From Flavobacteriales bacterium (GTDB taxonomy: Bacteria; Bacteroidota; Bacteroidia; Flavobacteriales_E; Vicingaceae), in assembly GCA_905339165.1 (NCBI GenBank), contig CAJPFH010000045.1, forward strand, positions 1 through 64,000: 64,000 nucleotides of DNA, read 5' to 3'. The notes under the pieces were generated by a model. It was not told where the DNA came from. It saw only the letters and a program-made list of their open reading frames with translations, and searched no databases. Of the stretch, positions 38,058-46,938 are shown piece after piece. The position numbers were made by a program, and so were the translations under genes. The first letter of the stretch is position 1. Each line of letters begins with the position of its first letter.

Positions 38058-39338
38058 ATGATACTCGATAAAAATAAAAAAGATAACAATTACATGAAGG
38101 AGTTAGTTAAATGTTTTCTATCGCATGGTAAAATAAATGTAGTTAAGCCTGTATTATTTGCGGCTTTATGTTTAATTTCCGCAGTTACATTTTCGCAAGA
38201 AGGCGAAAAACTTTTCAAACAAAATTGTGCAAGTTGCCATGCTCTTACCGACAAAAAAATGGTGGGGCCCGGTTTAAAGGGAATAACAGAAAAAAGGTCT
38301 GAAGAGTGGCTGCTAAAATGGACTAAAAATTCTGCGGAGTTTATCTCCTCTGGAGACGCTGATGCGAAAGCCATTTTTGAAGAGTTCAATAAAATTCCAA
38401 TGCCTCCTTTTGCCCTCTCAGATGATGAAATAAAAGCGATTTTTTCTTACGTTAAATCTCCTGATCAAAAAACGGCACAAGCAGCAACAGGAAATGCTGC
38501 AGCTACTGTAACTACGGCAGTAAATGAGCCAACCCCAGAAACTACCGGTGGTATGAATTTAACATCCATTATTATACTAATAGTGGTAGGATTGATGTTA
38601 ATATTGGCTCTCATTGTTAGAGCGAATGCAAACAAAATTATACAAAACCAAACCGGAGGCGTTGTTGCTTCTGGAGGCATTTTAGCTAACAATAAGAAAA
38701 TCTTTGCAGTTCTATTCATCGTTTTAGCTCTGTTTGGTCTAAAAGGTTTATGGGACACTTTGTTTAATATTGGGGTTGCACAAGGATATCAGCCTGTTCA
38801 ACCAATAAAATTCTCTCATAAAGTACACGTTGCTCAAAATAAAATCAGTTGCAACTATTGCCATACAGGTGCCAGAAATGGCAAAGTAGCAGGTATTCCA
38901 CCGGCAAGTACGTGTATGAATTGTCATAAGTATGTTTCAGAAGGACCATTGACCGGAACAGTTGAGATAGCAAAAATATACAAGGCTCTTGACTACAATA
39001 CAGAAACACAAACTTATGGAAACAACCCGCAACCCATAGAGTGGGTAAGAGTGCATAATCTTCCTGATCATGCCTATTTTAACCATGCTCAACACGTATC
39101 GGTCGGAAAGGTTGAGTGTCAAACATGCCATGGACCCATTCAAGAAATGGACGAGGCAAAACAATTCTCTCCTTTAACTATGGGTTGGTGTGTAGAGTGT
39201 CATCGAACTACTGAAGTGAAAATGGAAGGAAACAGTTATTACACGAAATTACACGATAAACTTAGAAATAAATACAAAGGACAACCTATAACTGTCGATA
39301 AAATGGGCGGTTTAGATTGTTCAAAATGTCATTACTAA
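38058..39338 (+). CDS. actA: Alternative complex III, cytochrome c subunit ActA
   Basis: A 426-residue multiheme cytochrome. After a signal peptide ending VTFSQ there is a single-heme cytochrome c domain (CASCH), a membrane helix (TSIIILIVVGLMLILALIV) and a second hydrophobic segment. A pentaheme domain then has CNYCH, CMNCH, CQTCH, CVECH and CSKCH: six heme sites in all. The pentaheme part is standard ActA. The N-terminal domain is a fused extra cytochrome, nearly identical in pattern to domain 1 of the nar cytochrome. ATG 38094 is a possible alternative start. The complex oxidises menaquinol and reduces a c-type acceptor. Confidence 0.93.
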   Translation: MILDKNKKDNNYMKELVKCFLSHGKINVVKPVLFAALCLISAVTFSQEGEKLFKQNCASCHALTDKKMVGPGLKGITEKRSEEWLLKWTKNSAEFISSGDADAKAIFEEFNKIPMPPFALSDDEIKAIFSYVKSPDQKTAQAATGNAAATVTTAVNEPTPETTGGMNLTSIIILIVVGLMLILALIVRANANKIIQNQTGGVVASGGILANNKKIFAVLFIVLALFGLKGLWDTLFNIGVAQGYQPVQPIKFSHKVHVAQNKISCNYCHTGARNGKVAGIPPASTCMNCHKYVSEGPLTGTVEIAKIYKALDYNTETQTYGNNPQPIEWVRVHNLPDHAYFNHAQHVSVGKVECQTCHGPIQEMDEAKQFSPLTMGWCVECHRTTEVKMEGNSYYTKLHDKLRNKYKGQPITVDKMGGLDCSKCHY

Positions 39339-39360
39339 AATTACTTAGATAAAAGTTGAT

Positions 39361-42300
39361 ATGGCAAATCAGAAAAAATACTGGAAAGGCATTGAACAGG
39401 TAGAAAAAACACCTGAGTTTTTAATTCAACAAGAAAATGAATTCGCTCAGGAACTACCCATTGATGAATTTTTAAATACAGATGCAGCAAAGGATAACGC
39501 AGCGTCTAGGAGAGATTTTCTTAAATTTCTTGGATTTACTACGGCTGCTGCTACTTTAGCTGCGTGTGAAGCTCCTATAGTAAAGTCTGTGCCTTATTTA
39601 ATTAAACCTGAAGAAATTACTCCGGGCAAAGCGAACTGGTATGCCTCTGCGTATTATGACGGTCATGATTATTGTGATGTACTTATTAAAACAAGAGAAG
39701 GAAGACCTATTAAAATCGAAGGAAATAAAAAATCAAAATTTACCAAAGGTGGAGTGAATGCAAGAGTTCATGCTTCAGTTTTATCATTATATGATTCTGC
39801 AAGAATCAAAGGCCCTGTGGCAAATAAAAAAGATTACGATTGGGAGTCTATAGATAACACAGTAATACAAAAACTCAATGCAGCAGCTAATGCAGGAAAA
39901 CAAATAACCATTGTTACATCTACAGTAGTTAGTCCGGCAACCAACAAGGTAATCAGCGATTTTGCAACAAAGTATCCTACCACTAAACATATTACTTACG
40001 ATGCAATTTCTTACTCTGCTATTGCAGATGCCAATGAAAAAACTTTTGGAAATAGAGTGATTCCTTCATACGATTTCAGCAAAGCAAATGTAATAGTTAG
40101 TTTTGCTGCCGATTTTTTGGGTAATTGGCTTTCTTCTACCGAATACGCCTCACAATATGCACAAGCTCGTAAGGTTTCAGAAAGAAAGGATTTGTCATTA
40201 CATGTACAATTAGAAACGAATTTATCTTTAACAGGAAGTAATGCTGACAAACGGTTTTCTTTCAAACCAGCCGATTTAAAAATTGCTTTAGTTTCTTTAT
40301 ATAATTCAATTGCGCAAGCAAATGGAGTTTCTGGTGTATCTGTAAAGGAAACCGAATTTGATGTACAAATAAAAGAAATAGCATCAGCCTTAATTTCAGC
40401 AAAAGGAAAATCGCTTATTGTATGCGGAATCAACGATATACATATGCAGCTAGTTTGCAATGAAATAAACAAATTGCTTGGAAACTACAGTAACACAATA
40501 GACCTCAACACCCCTTTACATCTTAAAAAAGGAAAAGATAGCGATATCGCTTCTCTGGTTGAGGATATGAAAGCAGGAAATGTTGGAATAGTCCTTTTTT
40601 ACAATACGAATCCGGTCTATACTCTTCCAAAATCATTTGATTTTGAAAATAATCTAAAAAATGTAGATTTTAAAATTTCTTTTGCCGATAGATTGGACGA
40701 AACAGCCGCTCTTTGTGATGTAGTATGTCCCGATAGTCATCCTTTTGAGTCATGGAATGATGCTTTACCTAAAGCAGGCTATTTTGCCATAACACAACCT
40801 GTAATCAACCCCTTATTCAATACACGTCAGGCTCAAGATAGCTTATTGAAATGGGCGGGAAGTGAAATATCTTACTATGATTATTTAAAAAAATATTGGC
40901 AGGAAAATATTTTCACTAAACAAACAGAATACACTCTGTTCGATTCTTTTTGGGTAAATTCTCTTCAGCAAGGTGTTTTTTATCCATTAGCAGCAGAACC
41001 TGTTAATGACGTATTATCTCAAGCACAAGTAGCAACCGGAGTTGAACAAGCGACTTTTTCTATTAACGATTCTTTAATAGCCCTTGCAAATTCTGCAAGT
41101 AAAGAAAATTTTGATTTAGTGTTGTACGAGAAAATATCTATTGGAAACGGTCAGCAAGCCAATAACCCTTGGTTGCAGGAATTACCCGACCCAATTTCTA
41201 AAGTAACTTGGGACAACTACATTACCATGTCGCCACTGCAAATGAAAAGTTTAGGCTTAAATGTACTGCAAGGCGAACAACAAATGGCTGATGTAGTAAA
41301 AGTTTCTGTTAATGGCGAGTCCATAGAGTTACCAGTAGTAGCTCAACCCGGGCAAAAGATGGGCACTATTGGTATTGCTCTTGGTTATGGCAGAAAAAAT
41401 GCGGGAAAAACAGCCAATCATTTAGGCGTTAATGTCTATCCTTTTGCCGTTTACGAAAACGGAACGATACAATATATTCTTCAAAATGTAAGCGTTTCTG
41501 CAAGCGTTGGCAAGTATCAAATTGCCAGCACACAAACCCACCACACCATGATGGGGAGAGCTATTGTAAAAGAGACCACGCTGCACGACTATGTGAATGA
41601 TCCTGCTTCGGGAAATGAGAAAGCCACGGTTACCGTAAAAAAAGGAAGAGAAACAGAAAAGATAGAAGTAGATAAAATAAGTTTATGGCAGGGTTATGAA
41701 AGTCTTGGGCACTTGTGGAATTTATCAATTGATTTAAATGCATGTATTGGTTGTGGAGCATGTGCTATCAGTTGCCATGCCGAAAATAATGTGCCGGTGG
41801 TAGGTAAAGATGAAATACGCAGAACTCGCGATATGTTTTGGATGAGAATAGATCGTTACTATTCTAGCGATGCAGAAGAAGGGAATTTAAGCGAGATGGA
41901 AATAGCCTCAGAAAATCCGGAAGTAGTTTTTCAGCCGGTAATGTGTCAACACTGTAATAATGCCCCTTGTGAAACAGTTTGTCCGGTTATTGCAACCAGT
42001 CATAGTACAGAGGGGTTAAATCAAATGACATATAATCGTTGTGTGGGCACAAGGTACTGTGCAAACAACTGCCCTTACAAGGTTAGAAGATTTAACTGGT
42101 TTAATTATTTTAAAGACGAAAAATTTGTTGGATTTAATCCATCAATGGATGATTTATCTAGAATGGTATTAAATCCTGATGTAGTAGTACGCTCCAGAGG
42201 GGTAATAGAGAAATGTAGTATGTGTGTACAACGCATTCAAGAGGGAAAATTAAATGCGAAACTCGAAAACAGAGAATTAAACGATGGAGAAATTCAAACG

Positions 42301-42477
42301 GCATGTTCTCAGTCTTGCCCCACAAATGCTATTGTTTTTGGCGATATAAATAATCCGAACACAGAAGTAAGAAAAAGAAAGGATGATGAGCGAAGCTACT
42401 TACTTTTAGAAGAAGTAGGGATAAGACCAAACGTATTCTATCAAACAAAAGTTAGAAACAAACAACATAAAGCTTAA
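39361..42477 (+). CDS. actB: Alternative complex III, iron-sulfur subunit ActB
   Basis: A 1038-residue fusion. A perfect twin-arginine motif SRRDFLK (residues 49-55), a hydrophobic stretch and a possible lipobox LAAC (Cys69) show export to the periplasmic face. Residues ~80-750 resemble a molybdopterin oxidoreductase but, as in known ActB, are not expected to hold the cofactor. The C-terminal part has the cluster motifs CIGCGACAISC, CQHCNNAPCETVCP, CVGTRYCANNCPYK and CSMC...CSQSCP, for four Fe-S clusters. Lies 22 nt after actA. Confidence 0.95.
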   Translation: MANQKKYWKGIEQVEKTPEFLIQQENEFAQELPIDEFLNTDAAKDNAASRRDFLKFLGFTTAAATLAACEAPIVKSVPYLIKPEEITPGKANWYASAYYDGHDYCDVLIKTREGRPIKIEGNKKSKFTKGGVNARVHASVLSLYDSARIKGPVANKKDYDWESIDNTVIQKLNAAANAGKQITIVTSTVVSPATNKVISDFATKYPTTKHITYDAISYSAIADANEKTFGNRVIPSYDFSKANVIVSFAADFLGNWLSSTEYASQYAQARKVSERKDLSLHVQLETNLSLTGSNADKRFSFKPADLKIALVSLYNSIAQANGVSGVSVKETEFDVQIKEIASALISAKGKSLIVCGINDIHMQLVCNEINKLLGNYSNTIDLNTPLHLKKGKDSDIASLVEDMKAGNVGIVLFYNTNPVYTLPKSFDFENNLKNVDFKISFADRLDETAALCDVVCPDSHPFESWNDALPKAGYFAITQPVINPLFNTRQAQDSLLKWAGSEISYYDYLKKYWQENIFTKQTEYTLFDSFWVNSLQQGVFYPLAAEPVNDVLSQAQVATGVEQATFSINDSLIALANSASKENFDLVLYEKISIGNGQQANNPWLQELPDPISKVTWDNYITMSPLQMKSLGLNVLQGEQQMADVVKVSVNGESIELPVVAQPGQKMGTIGIALGYGRKNAGKTANHLGVNVYPFAVYENGTIQYILQNVSVSASVGKYQIASTQTHHTMMGRAIVKETTLHDYVNDPASGNEKATVTVKKGRETEKIEVDKISLWQGYESLGHLWNLSIDLNACIGCGACAISCHAENNVPVVGKDEIRRTRDMFWMRIDRYYSSDAEEGNLSEMEIASENPEVVFQPVMCQHCNNAPCETVCPVIATSHSTEGLNQMTYNRCVGTRYCANNCPYKVRRFNWFNYFKDEKFVGFNPSMDDLSRMVLNPDVVVRSRGVIEKCSMCVQRIQEGKLNAKLENRELNDGEIQTACSQSCPTNAIVFGDINNPNTEVRKRKDDERSYLLLEEVGIRPNVFYQTKVRNKQHKA

Positions 42478-42505
42478 TAATAACTAACAGGAAACCTTAT
42501 AAATC

Positions 42506-43879
42506 ATGCATATTCAAGAGTCTTCATACAGGGAACCATTAATTATTGGAAGAAAGGATTATAAACAAATTACAGATGATGTATGCAAAGGGGTAGAAGG
42601 GAAGCCCAATAAATACTGGTACATCGCATTTACCATATCCTTTTTGGGATTACTTTGGTACATAGGGTGTGTAAGCTATACTATTGGTAGAGGAATAGGA
42701 ACCTGGGGCTTAAACAGAACCGTAGACTGGGCTTGGGATATTACAAACTTTGTTTGGTGGGTGGGTATAGGTCACGCAGGTACACTTATTTCAGCTATAT
42801 TACTTTTATTCCGCCAAAAATGGCGTCTATCCATAAACCGCTCGGCAGAAGCAATGACTATTTTCGCAGTAATTTGTGCAGCCATGTTCCCTATTATACA
42901 CATGGGAAGACCGTGGTTGTTTTTATGGGTGTTTCCCTTACCAAACCAGTTCGGTTCCTTATGGGTAAACTTTAACTCCCCTTTATTATGGGACGTATTT
43001 GCCATATCAACCTACTTTACCGTTTCTCTTGTTTTTTGGTATGTGGGATTAATACCCGATTTTGCTACTATTCGCGATAGGGCGATTACTCCTATGCGAA
43101 AAAAAATATACAGAGCGTTAAGTTTTGGTTGGAGCGGAAAAGCAAAAGACTGGGCTCGTTTCGAAGAGGTTTCTTTAGTGTTGGCAGGTTTAGCAACACC
43201 ACTTGTACTTTCTGTACACACTATTGTAAGTATGGACTTTGCCACTTCCGTGATACCCGGTTGGCATACTACCATTTTTCCTCCATATTTCGTTGCGGGT
43301 GCCATATTCTCAGGTTTTGCTATGGTGCTTACACTGCTTATTATCATGCGTAAGGTAATGAGTTTGGAAAGCTATATCACTATCAAGCATATAGAGTACA
43401 TGAACATTATCATAATCGTTACCGGTTCAATAGTGGGTGTAGCTTATTTAACAGAACTTTTTATCAGTTGGTATTCAGGAGTAGAGTACGAGCAGTATGC
43501 ATTCATTAATCGTGCAACAGGACCCTATTGGTGGGCCTATTGGTCTATGATGACTTGTAATGTGGTGACTCCTCAACTATTTTGGTTCAGAGGAATCAGA
43601 ACCAACTTAACAGCTACATTTATTATTTCTATTTTCGTAAACATTGGTATGTGGTTTGAACGGTTTGTGATTATTGTAACGTCTATTCACCGAGATTATC
43701 TTCCAGCCAACTGGTCTATGTTTCACCCCACTTTTGTAGATATAGGAATTTACGTAGGTTCCATAGGATTATTCTTTACTTGCTTCCTATTATTTGCGAG
43801 GTTTTTCCCAGTAATAGCACAAAGCGAATTAAAAACAATTGTAAAATCATCGGCTGACCACCATAAAAGTAACCACTAA
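42506..43879 (+). CDS. actC: Alternative complex III, membrane subunit ActC (NrfD-like)
   Basis: A 457-residue polytopic protein of the NrfD/PsrC family with about ten helices. Typical features are [40 protein letters not shown] and [21 protein letters not shown]. It is the quinol-binding membrane partner of ActB. The N-terminal ~40 residues ([21 protein letters not shown]) are cytoplasmic. Followed after 2 nt by actD. Confidence 0.96.
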   Translation: MHIQESSYREPLIIGRKDYKQITDDVCKGVEGKPNKYWYIAFTISFLGLLWYIGCVSYTIGRGIGTWGLNRTVDWAWDITNFVWWVGIGHAGTLISAILLLFRQKWRLSINRSAEAMTIFAVICAAMFPIIHMGRPWLFLWVFPLPNQFGSLWVNFNSPLLWDVFAISTYFTVSLVFWYVGLIPDFATIRDRAITPMRKKIYRALSFGWSGKAKDWARFEEVSLVLAGLATPLVLSVHTIVSMDFATSVIPGWHTTIFPPYFVAGAIFSGFAMVLTLLIIMRKVMSLESYITIKHIEYMNIIIIVTGSIVGVAYLTELFISWYSGVEYEQYAFINRATGPYWWAYWSMMTCNVVTPQLFWFRGIRTNLTATFIISIFVNIGMWFERFVIIVTSIHRDYLPANWSMFHPTFVDIGIYVGSIGLFFTCFLLFARFFPVIAQSELKTIVKSSADHHKSNH

Positions 43880-43881
43880 TT

Positions 43882-44406
43882 ATGAAACGAGTACATTACG
43901 GAATATATGATGATGAGGAAATACTTTTAAGTGCCGTAAAGCAACTTAAAAGTAAAAATTGGAATATAAAAGAAGTTTATACTCCATTTCCTGTTCATGG
44001 TTTAGAGCACGCATTGGGGTATAAACACACCCGCTTATCTACAGCCTCTTTTATATACGGTTTAACCGGTTTGTCATTAGGCATGTTAATGACATGGTAT
44101 ATGCTTATTCAAGACTGGCCCATAAACATTGGTGGTAAACCCAACTTTACCTTTGCCGACAACTTTACCAGTTTCATTCCGGTATTGTTCGAACTTACCA
44201 TTTTTTGTGCAGCACATGGTATGGTTCTTTCTTTTTTAATAGTATGCGGTTTATTTCCGGGGGCCAAAGAGTCAAATCCAATTCCCGAAACCACCAGCCA
44301 TTTATTTGCCATTGAATTAGATGATAACAATGCCAATGCCGAAGAAGTAAATCAAATTCTTTTAAGCACTAAAGCAATTGAAGTAAAAACATTAGAAAGA
44401 GATTAA
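43882..44406 (+). CDS. actD: Alternative complex III subunit ActD (DUF3341)
   Basis: A 174-residue protein. The soluble N-terminal part (HYGIYDDEEILLSAVKQLK, YTPFPVHGLEHALG) is followed by two membrane helices around residues 57-76 and 100-128. This is the DUF3341 family found only as ActD in these operons. It has no cofactor motif; it helps hold the membrane subunits together. Confidence 0.95.
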   Translation: MKRVHYGIYDDEEILLSAVKQLKSKNWNIKEVYTPFPVHGLEHALGYKHTRLSTASFIYGLTGLSLGMLMTWYMLIQDWPINIGGKPNFTFADNFTSFIPVLFELTIFCAAHGMVLSFLIVCGLFPGAKESNPIPETTSHLFAIELDDNNANAEEVNQILLSTKAIEVKTLERD

Positions 44407-44412
44407 AGAAAT

Positions 44413-44979
44413 ATGCAAACACATTTTCAATTAACCATTACAAAAACGGCCTCGTTGGCATTGCTTCTTGCTGCATTCTCCTCATGCAACAACGATCCAA
44501 GGCACCCTGGGTATGAATTTATGCCCGATATGTATCGTTCACCTTCGTACGAGGTAAATTCGTATAACGAAAATTTTAAAAACGGACAAGTAAATATGCA
44601 GCCTGTAAAAGGTACTGTTGCTCAGAATCATGAGGTATATTTATATCCGAATACCATTGAAGGATATGAGGCTGCAGGTACCGAATTAAAAAATCCAATT
44701 GAAAAATCAGAAATAGTTTTAGAAGAAGGAAAAGTGTTGTACAATGATTTTTGTTCTCATTGCCACGGAGAAAAAGGAGAAGGCAACGGAACCATTGTGG
44801 ATCTTGGAAAATTCCCTCCACCCCCTTCATTTTCCAATCAACTTAAGGAATTGCCCGATGGCAAAATGTATCACAGCATCACTTACGGAAAAAATTTAAT
44901 GGGGCCTCATGGTTTAATTCTGAGTCCGGAAGAAAGATGGAAGATAATTCATCACTTAAATAAATTACAGGGTAAATAG
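44413..44979 (+). CDS. actE: Alternative complex III, monoheme cytochrome ActE
   Basis: A 188-residue lipoprotein; the signal ends AAFSSC with Cys25 as lipid site. The Act-typical segment GYEFMPDMYRSPSYE follows. One heme site, CSHCHGEKGEGNG, lies near residue 115, and a distal methionine is likely in NLMGPHG. In the known complex this heme is the electron exit point to soluble or membrane acceptors. Confidence 0.94.
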   Translation: MQTHFQLTITKTASLALLLAAFSSCNNDPRHPGYEFMPDMYRSPSYEVNSYNENFKNGQVNMQPVKGTVAQNHEVYLYPNTIEGYEAAGTELKNPIEKSEIVLEEGKVLYNDFCSHCHGEKGEGNGTIVDLGKFPPPPSFSNQLKELPDGKMYHSITYGKNLMGPHGLILSPEERWKIIHHLNKLQGK

Positions 44980-44997
44980 GAAAAAATTATAGATTTT

Positions 44998-46176
44998 ATG
45001 AATACCATAGATTTAAAAAAAATAAAGACCATATCAATCATTCTTGCGGCTATCGGAATGGTTTCTATTATTATTGGATTTCTTACCGATGTGCAAAGAG
45101 AATGGGCCTCGCTATTGTTTAATAATTTCTTCTTTTTTGCAATTGCTTTAGCTGCTGCATTTTTTGTAGCTGTACAATATGTTTCAAACTCGGGTTGGTC
45201 TATCGTGATACAACGCGTACCCGAAGCAATAGGAACCTATTTGCCTGTGGCTCTTGTTCTCATGGCTATTATTATTTTAGGGGGTATGCACTCTATATAC
45301 CATTGGAGTCATCATGATTTGTACGACCCTAATTCGGAGCATTATGACCCTATTATTGCAGGAAAACAAGCTTTCCTAAATCTTCCTTTTTTTATTATTA
45401 GAATGGTGGTGTATATGGCCGGTTGGTTAGGTTTGTTTTATTTAATTAGAAAAAACTCTATAGCTGCCGATTTCGCACCTCTTGGAGACAACACTCTTTA
45501 CAAGAAAAACTTCAGATTATCAGCTATTTTTATTGTTTTCTTTGCTGTTACTTCTTCCGCTTCTTCTTGGGATTGGCTTATGTCTATTGATACACATTGG
45601 TTCAGCACTCTTTTTGGATGGTATATTTTTTCGGGAATGTTTGTTAGTTCTTTAGTGGTAATTACACTAACCGTATTGTATTTAAAAAGCAAAGGAGCTT
45701 TGCCAAGTGTAAATGATAGTCATATACATGATTTAGGAAAATTTGTATTTGCATTCAGTATTTTCTGGACTTATTTGTGGGTATCACAATTTTTACTTTA
45801 TTGGTATGCCAATATTCCTGAAGAAATTACGTATTATCAGGAACGATTCCAAAACTTTAAAACACCATTATTAATTATGTTGGCTATTAACTTTGTAATG
45901 CCCGTATTAATTTTAATGACTAGGGCTGCCAAACAAAATGCAAAAATTTTAATGATTTTAGGAGCTATTTTATTAATTGGCCACTGGGTTGATTTATACT
46001 TGTTGGTTATGCCTGGAATAATGGGTAACGAGGCTTCGGTGGGTATTCATGAAATTGGTTCTTTCTTCTTTTTTGCAGGTGCATTTCTTTTCGTTGTGTT
46101 TAACAATATGTCTAAGGTTTCACTCGAAATAAAAAATCATCCGTATATCGAAGAATCGGTACACCACCACAGCTAA
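44998..46176 (+). CDS. actF: Alternative complex III, membrane subunit ActF (NrfD-like)
   Basis: A 392-residue second NrfD-like subunit with about ten helices. Landmarks are GGMHSIYHWSHHDLYDP, FLNLPFFIIRMVVYMAGWLGLFY, SSASSWDWLMSIDTHWFST and LLIGHWVDLYLLVMPG. The His-rich end (SVHHHS) is natural. This closes actABCDEF. Cytochrome oxidase genes, which often follow in Bacteroidota, are absent here. Confidence 0.95.
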   Translation: MNTIDLKKIKTISIILAAIGMVSIIIGFLTDVQREWASLLFNNFFFFAIALAAAFFVAVQYVSNSGWSIVIQRVPEAIGTYLPVALVLMAIIILGGMHSIYHWSHHDLYDPNSEHYDPIIAGKQAFLNLPFFIIRMVVYMAGWLGLFYLIRKNSIAADFAPLGDNTLYKKNFRLSAIFIVFFAVTSSASSWDWLMSIDTHWFSTLFGWYIFSGMFVSSLVVITLTVLYLKSKGALPSVNDSHIHDLGKFVFAFSIFWTYLWVSQFLLYWYANIPEEITYYQERFQNFKTPLLIMLAINFVMPVLILMTRAAKQNAKILMILGAILLIGHWVDLYLLVMPGIMGNEASVGIHEIGSFFFFAGAFLFVVFNNMSKVSLEIKNHPYIEESVHHHS

Positions 46177-46191
46177 GCCTACTAAGTACTT

Positions 46192-46254
46192 TATTTTTGT
46201 ACATGTGTAACAATGGTTGCACTGAAAATTTCAGTTTACTGTTAATTTTACACA
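46192..46254 (+). promoter_or_regulatory. -7 box and hairpin leader of the thioredoxin-like gene
   Basis: TATTTTTG (46192-46199) matches TAnnTTTG. Downstream, TGTGTAA (46204-46210) pairs with TTACACA (46248-46254) around the near-perfect palindrome ACTGAAAATTTCAGT (46221-46235). The predicted leader would thus be almost entirely a hairpin, ending 9 nt before the ATG. Confidence 0.4.
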
Positions 46255-46263
46255 AAAAACACT

Positions 46264-46860
46264 ATGAACCTTAATGATGTAAAAATTAGAGGAAACGCAT
46301 ATTCCTACAATGAATTTATTCAACAAGTAAAAAAGTTATTCAACCAGAAACAAGTTACAGGCTCAGAACAAAGTGAGGCCAAGTTGGAAGCAACTAAAAT
46401 TAATATTCAGCGATTCGATAGACTATATAAAACTACTGTTTTGAGTGAAGTGTTAACCCTAACCATAAAATCAATAAAAGCTCCTCAGATGTGGTATCTT
46501 ATTGTAGAAGGTTGGTGCGGAGACTGTGCCCAAATAGTACCGGTAGTGGCAAAAATTTCGGAAGTAAACCCTTTTATTGAATTGAAAATGGTAATACGAG
46601 ACGAAAACCCCGAGTTTATGGATTCATATTTAACCAATGGCGGAAAGTCGGTTCCTAAGCTAGTTTGTTACGATAAACAAACGGGTAATGAGGTAGCTCA
46701 ATGGGGACCAAGACCACAAAAAATCCAAGAAAAGGTTAAAGCATTAAAAACATCAAATCCGGAAATTAGTCACGATGAGTTTGTGTTGAATGTACACACT
46801 TGGTACGCACAAGATAAAACCCAATCTATTCAAAGCGACTTTATAAATTTGTTTTCTTAG
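46264..46860 (+). CDS. Thioredoxin-family protein (CGDC type)
   Basis: A 198-residue cytoplasmic protein with a thioredoxin-like fold. The active site is WCGDC at about residue 84, in WYLIVEGWCGDCAQIVPVV, and the cis-proline loop may be KSVPKLVCYD. The N-terminal ~60 residues are helical and charged. No signal peptide. Bacteroidota genomes hold many of these (Thioredoxin_9 type) and their partners are unknown. Confidence 0.82.
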   Translation: MNLNDVKIRGNAYSYNEFIQQVKKLFNQKQVTGSEQSEAKLEATKINIQRFDRLYKTTVLSEVLTLTIKSIKAPQMWYLIVEGWCGDCAQIVPVVAKISEVNPFIELKMVIRDENPEFMDSYLTNGGKSVPKLVCYDKQTGNEVAQWGPRPQKIQEKVKALKTSNPEISHDEFVLNVHTWYAQDKTQSIQSDFINLFS

Positions 46861-46938
46861 CTGCCTTTTTTTACGGAAAATTTTCTTGTTCAATATATTA
46901 AAATGAATGTGTTTTTTTGCAATTCTAAAAATGAGATC

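Noticed and set aside
39361-42477. ActB as a second molybdenum enzyme
   Set aside because: It lies in a complete act operon. In known ActB proteins the oxidoreductase-like half holds no molybdenum cofactor, and the C-terminal Fe-S motifs fit ActB.
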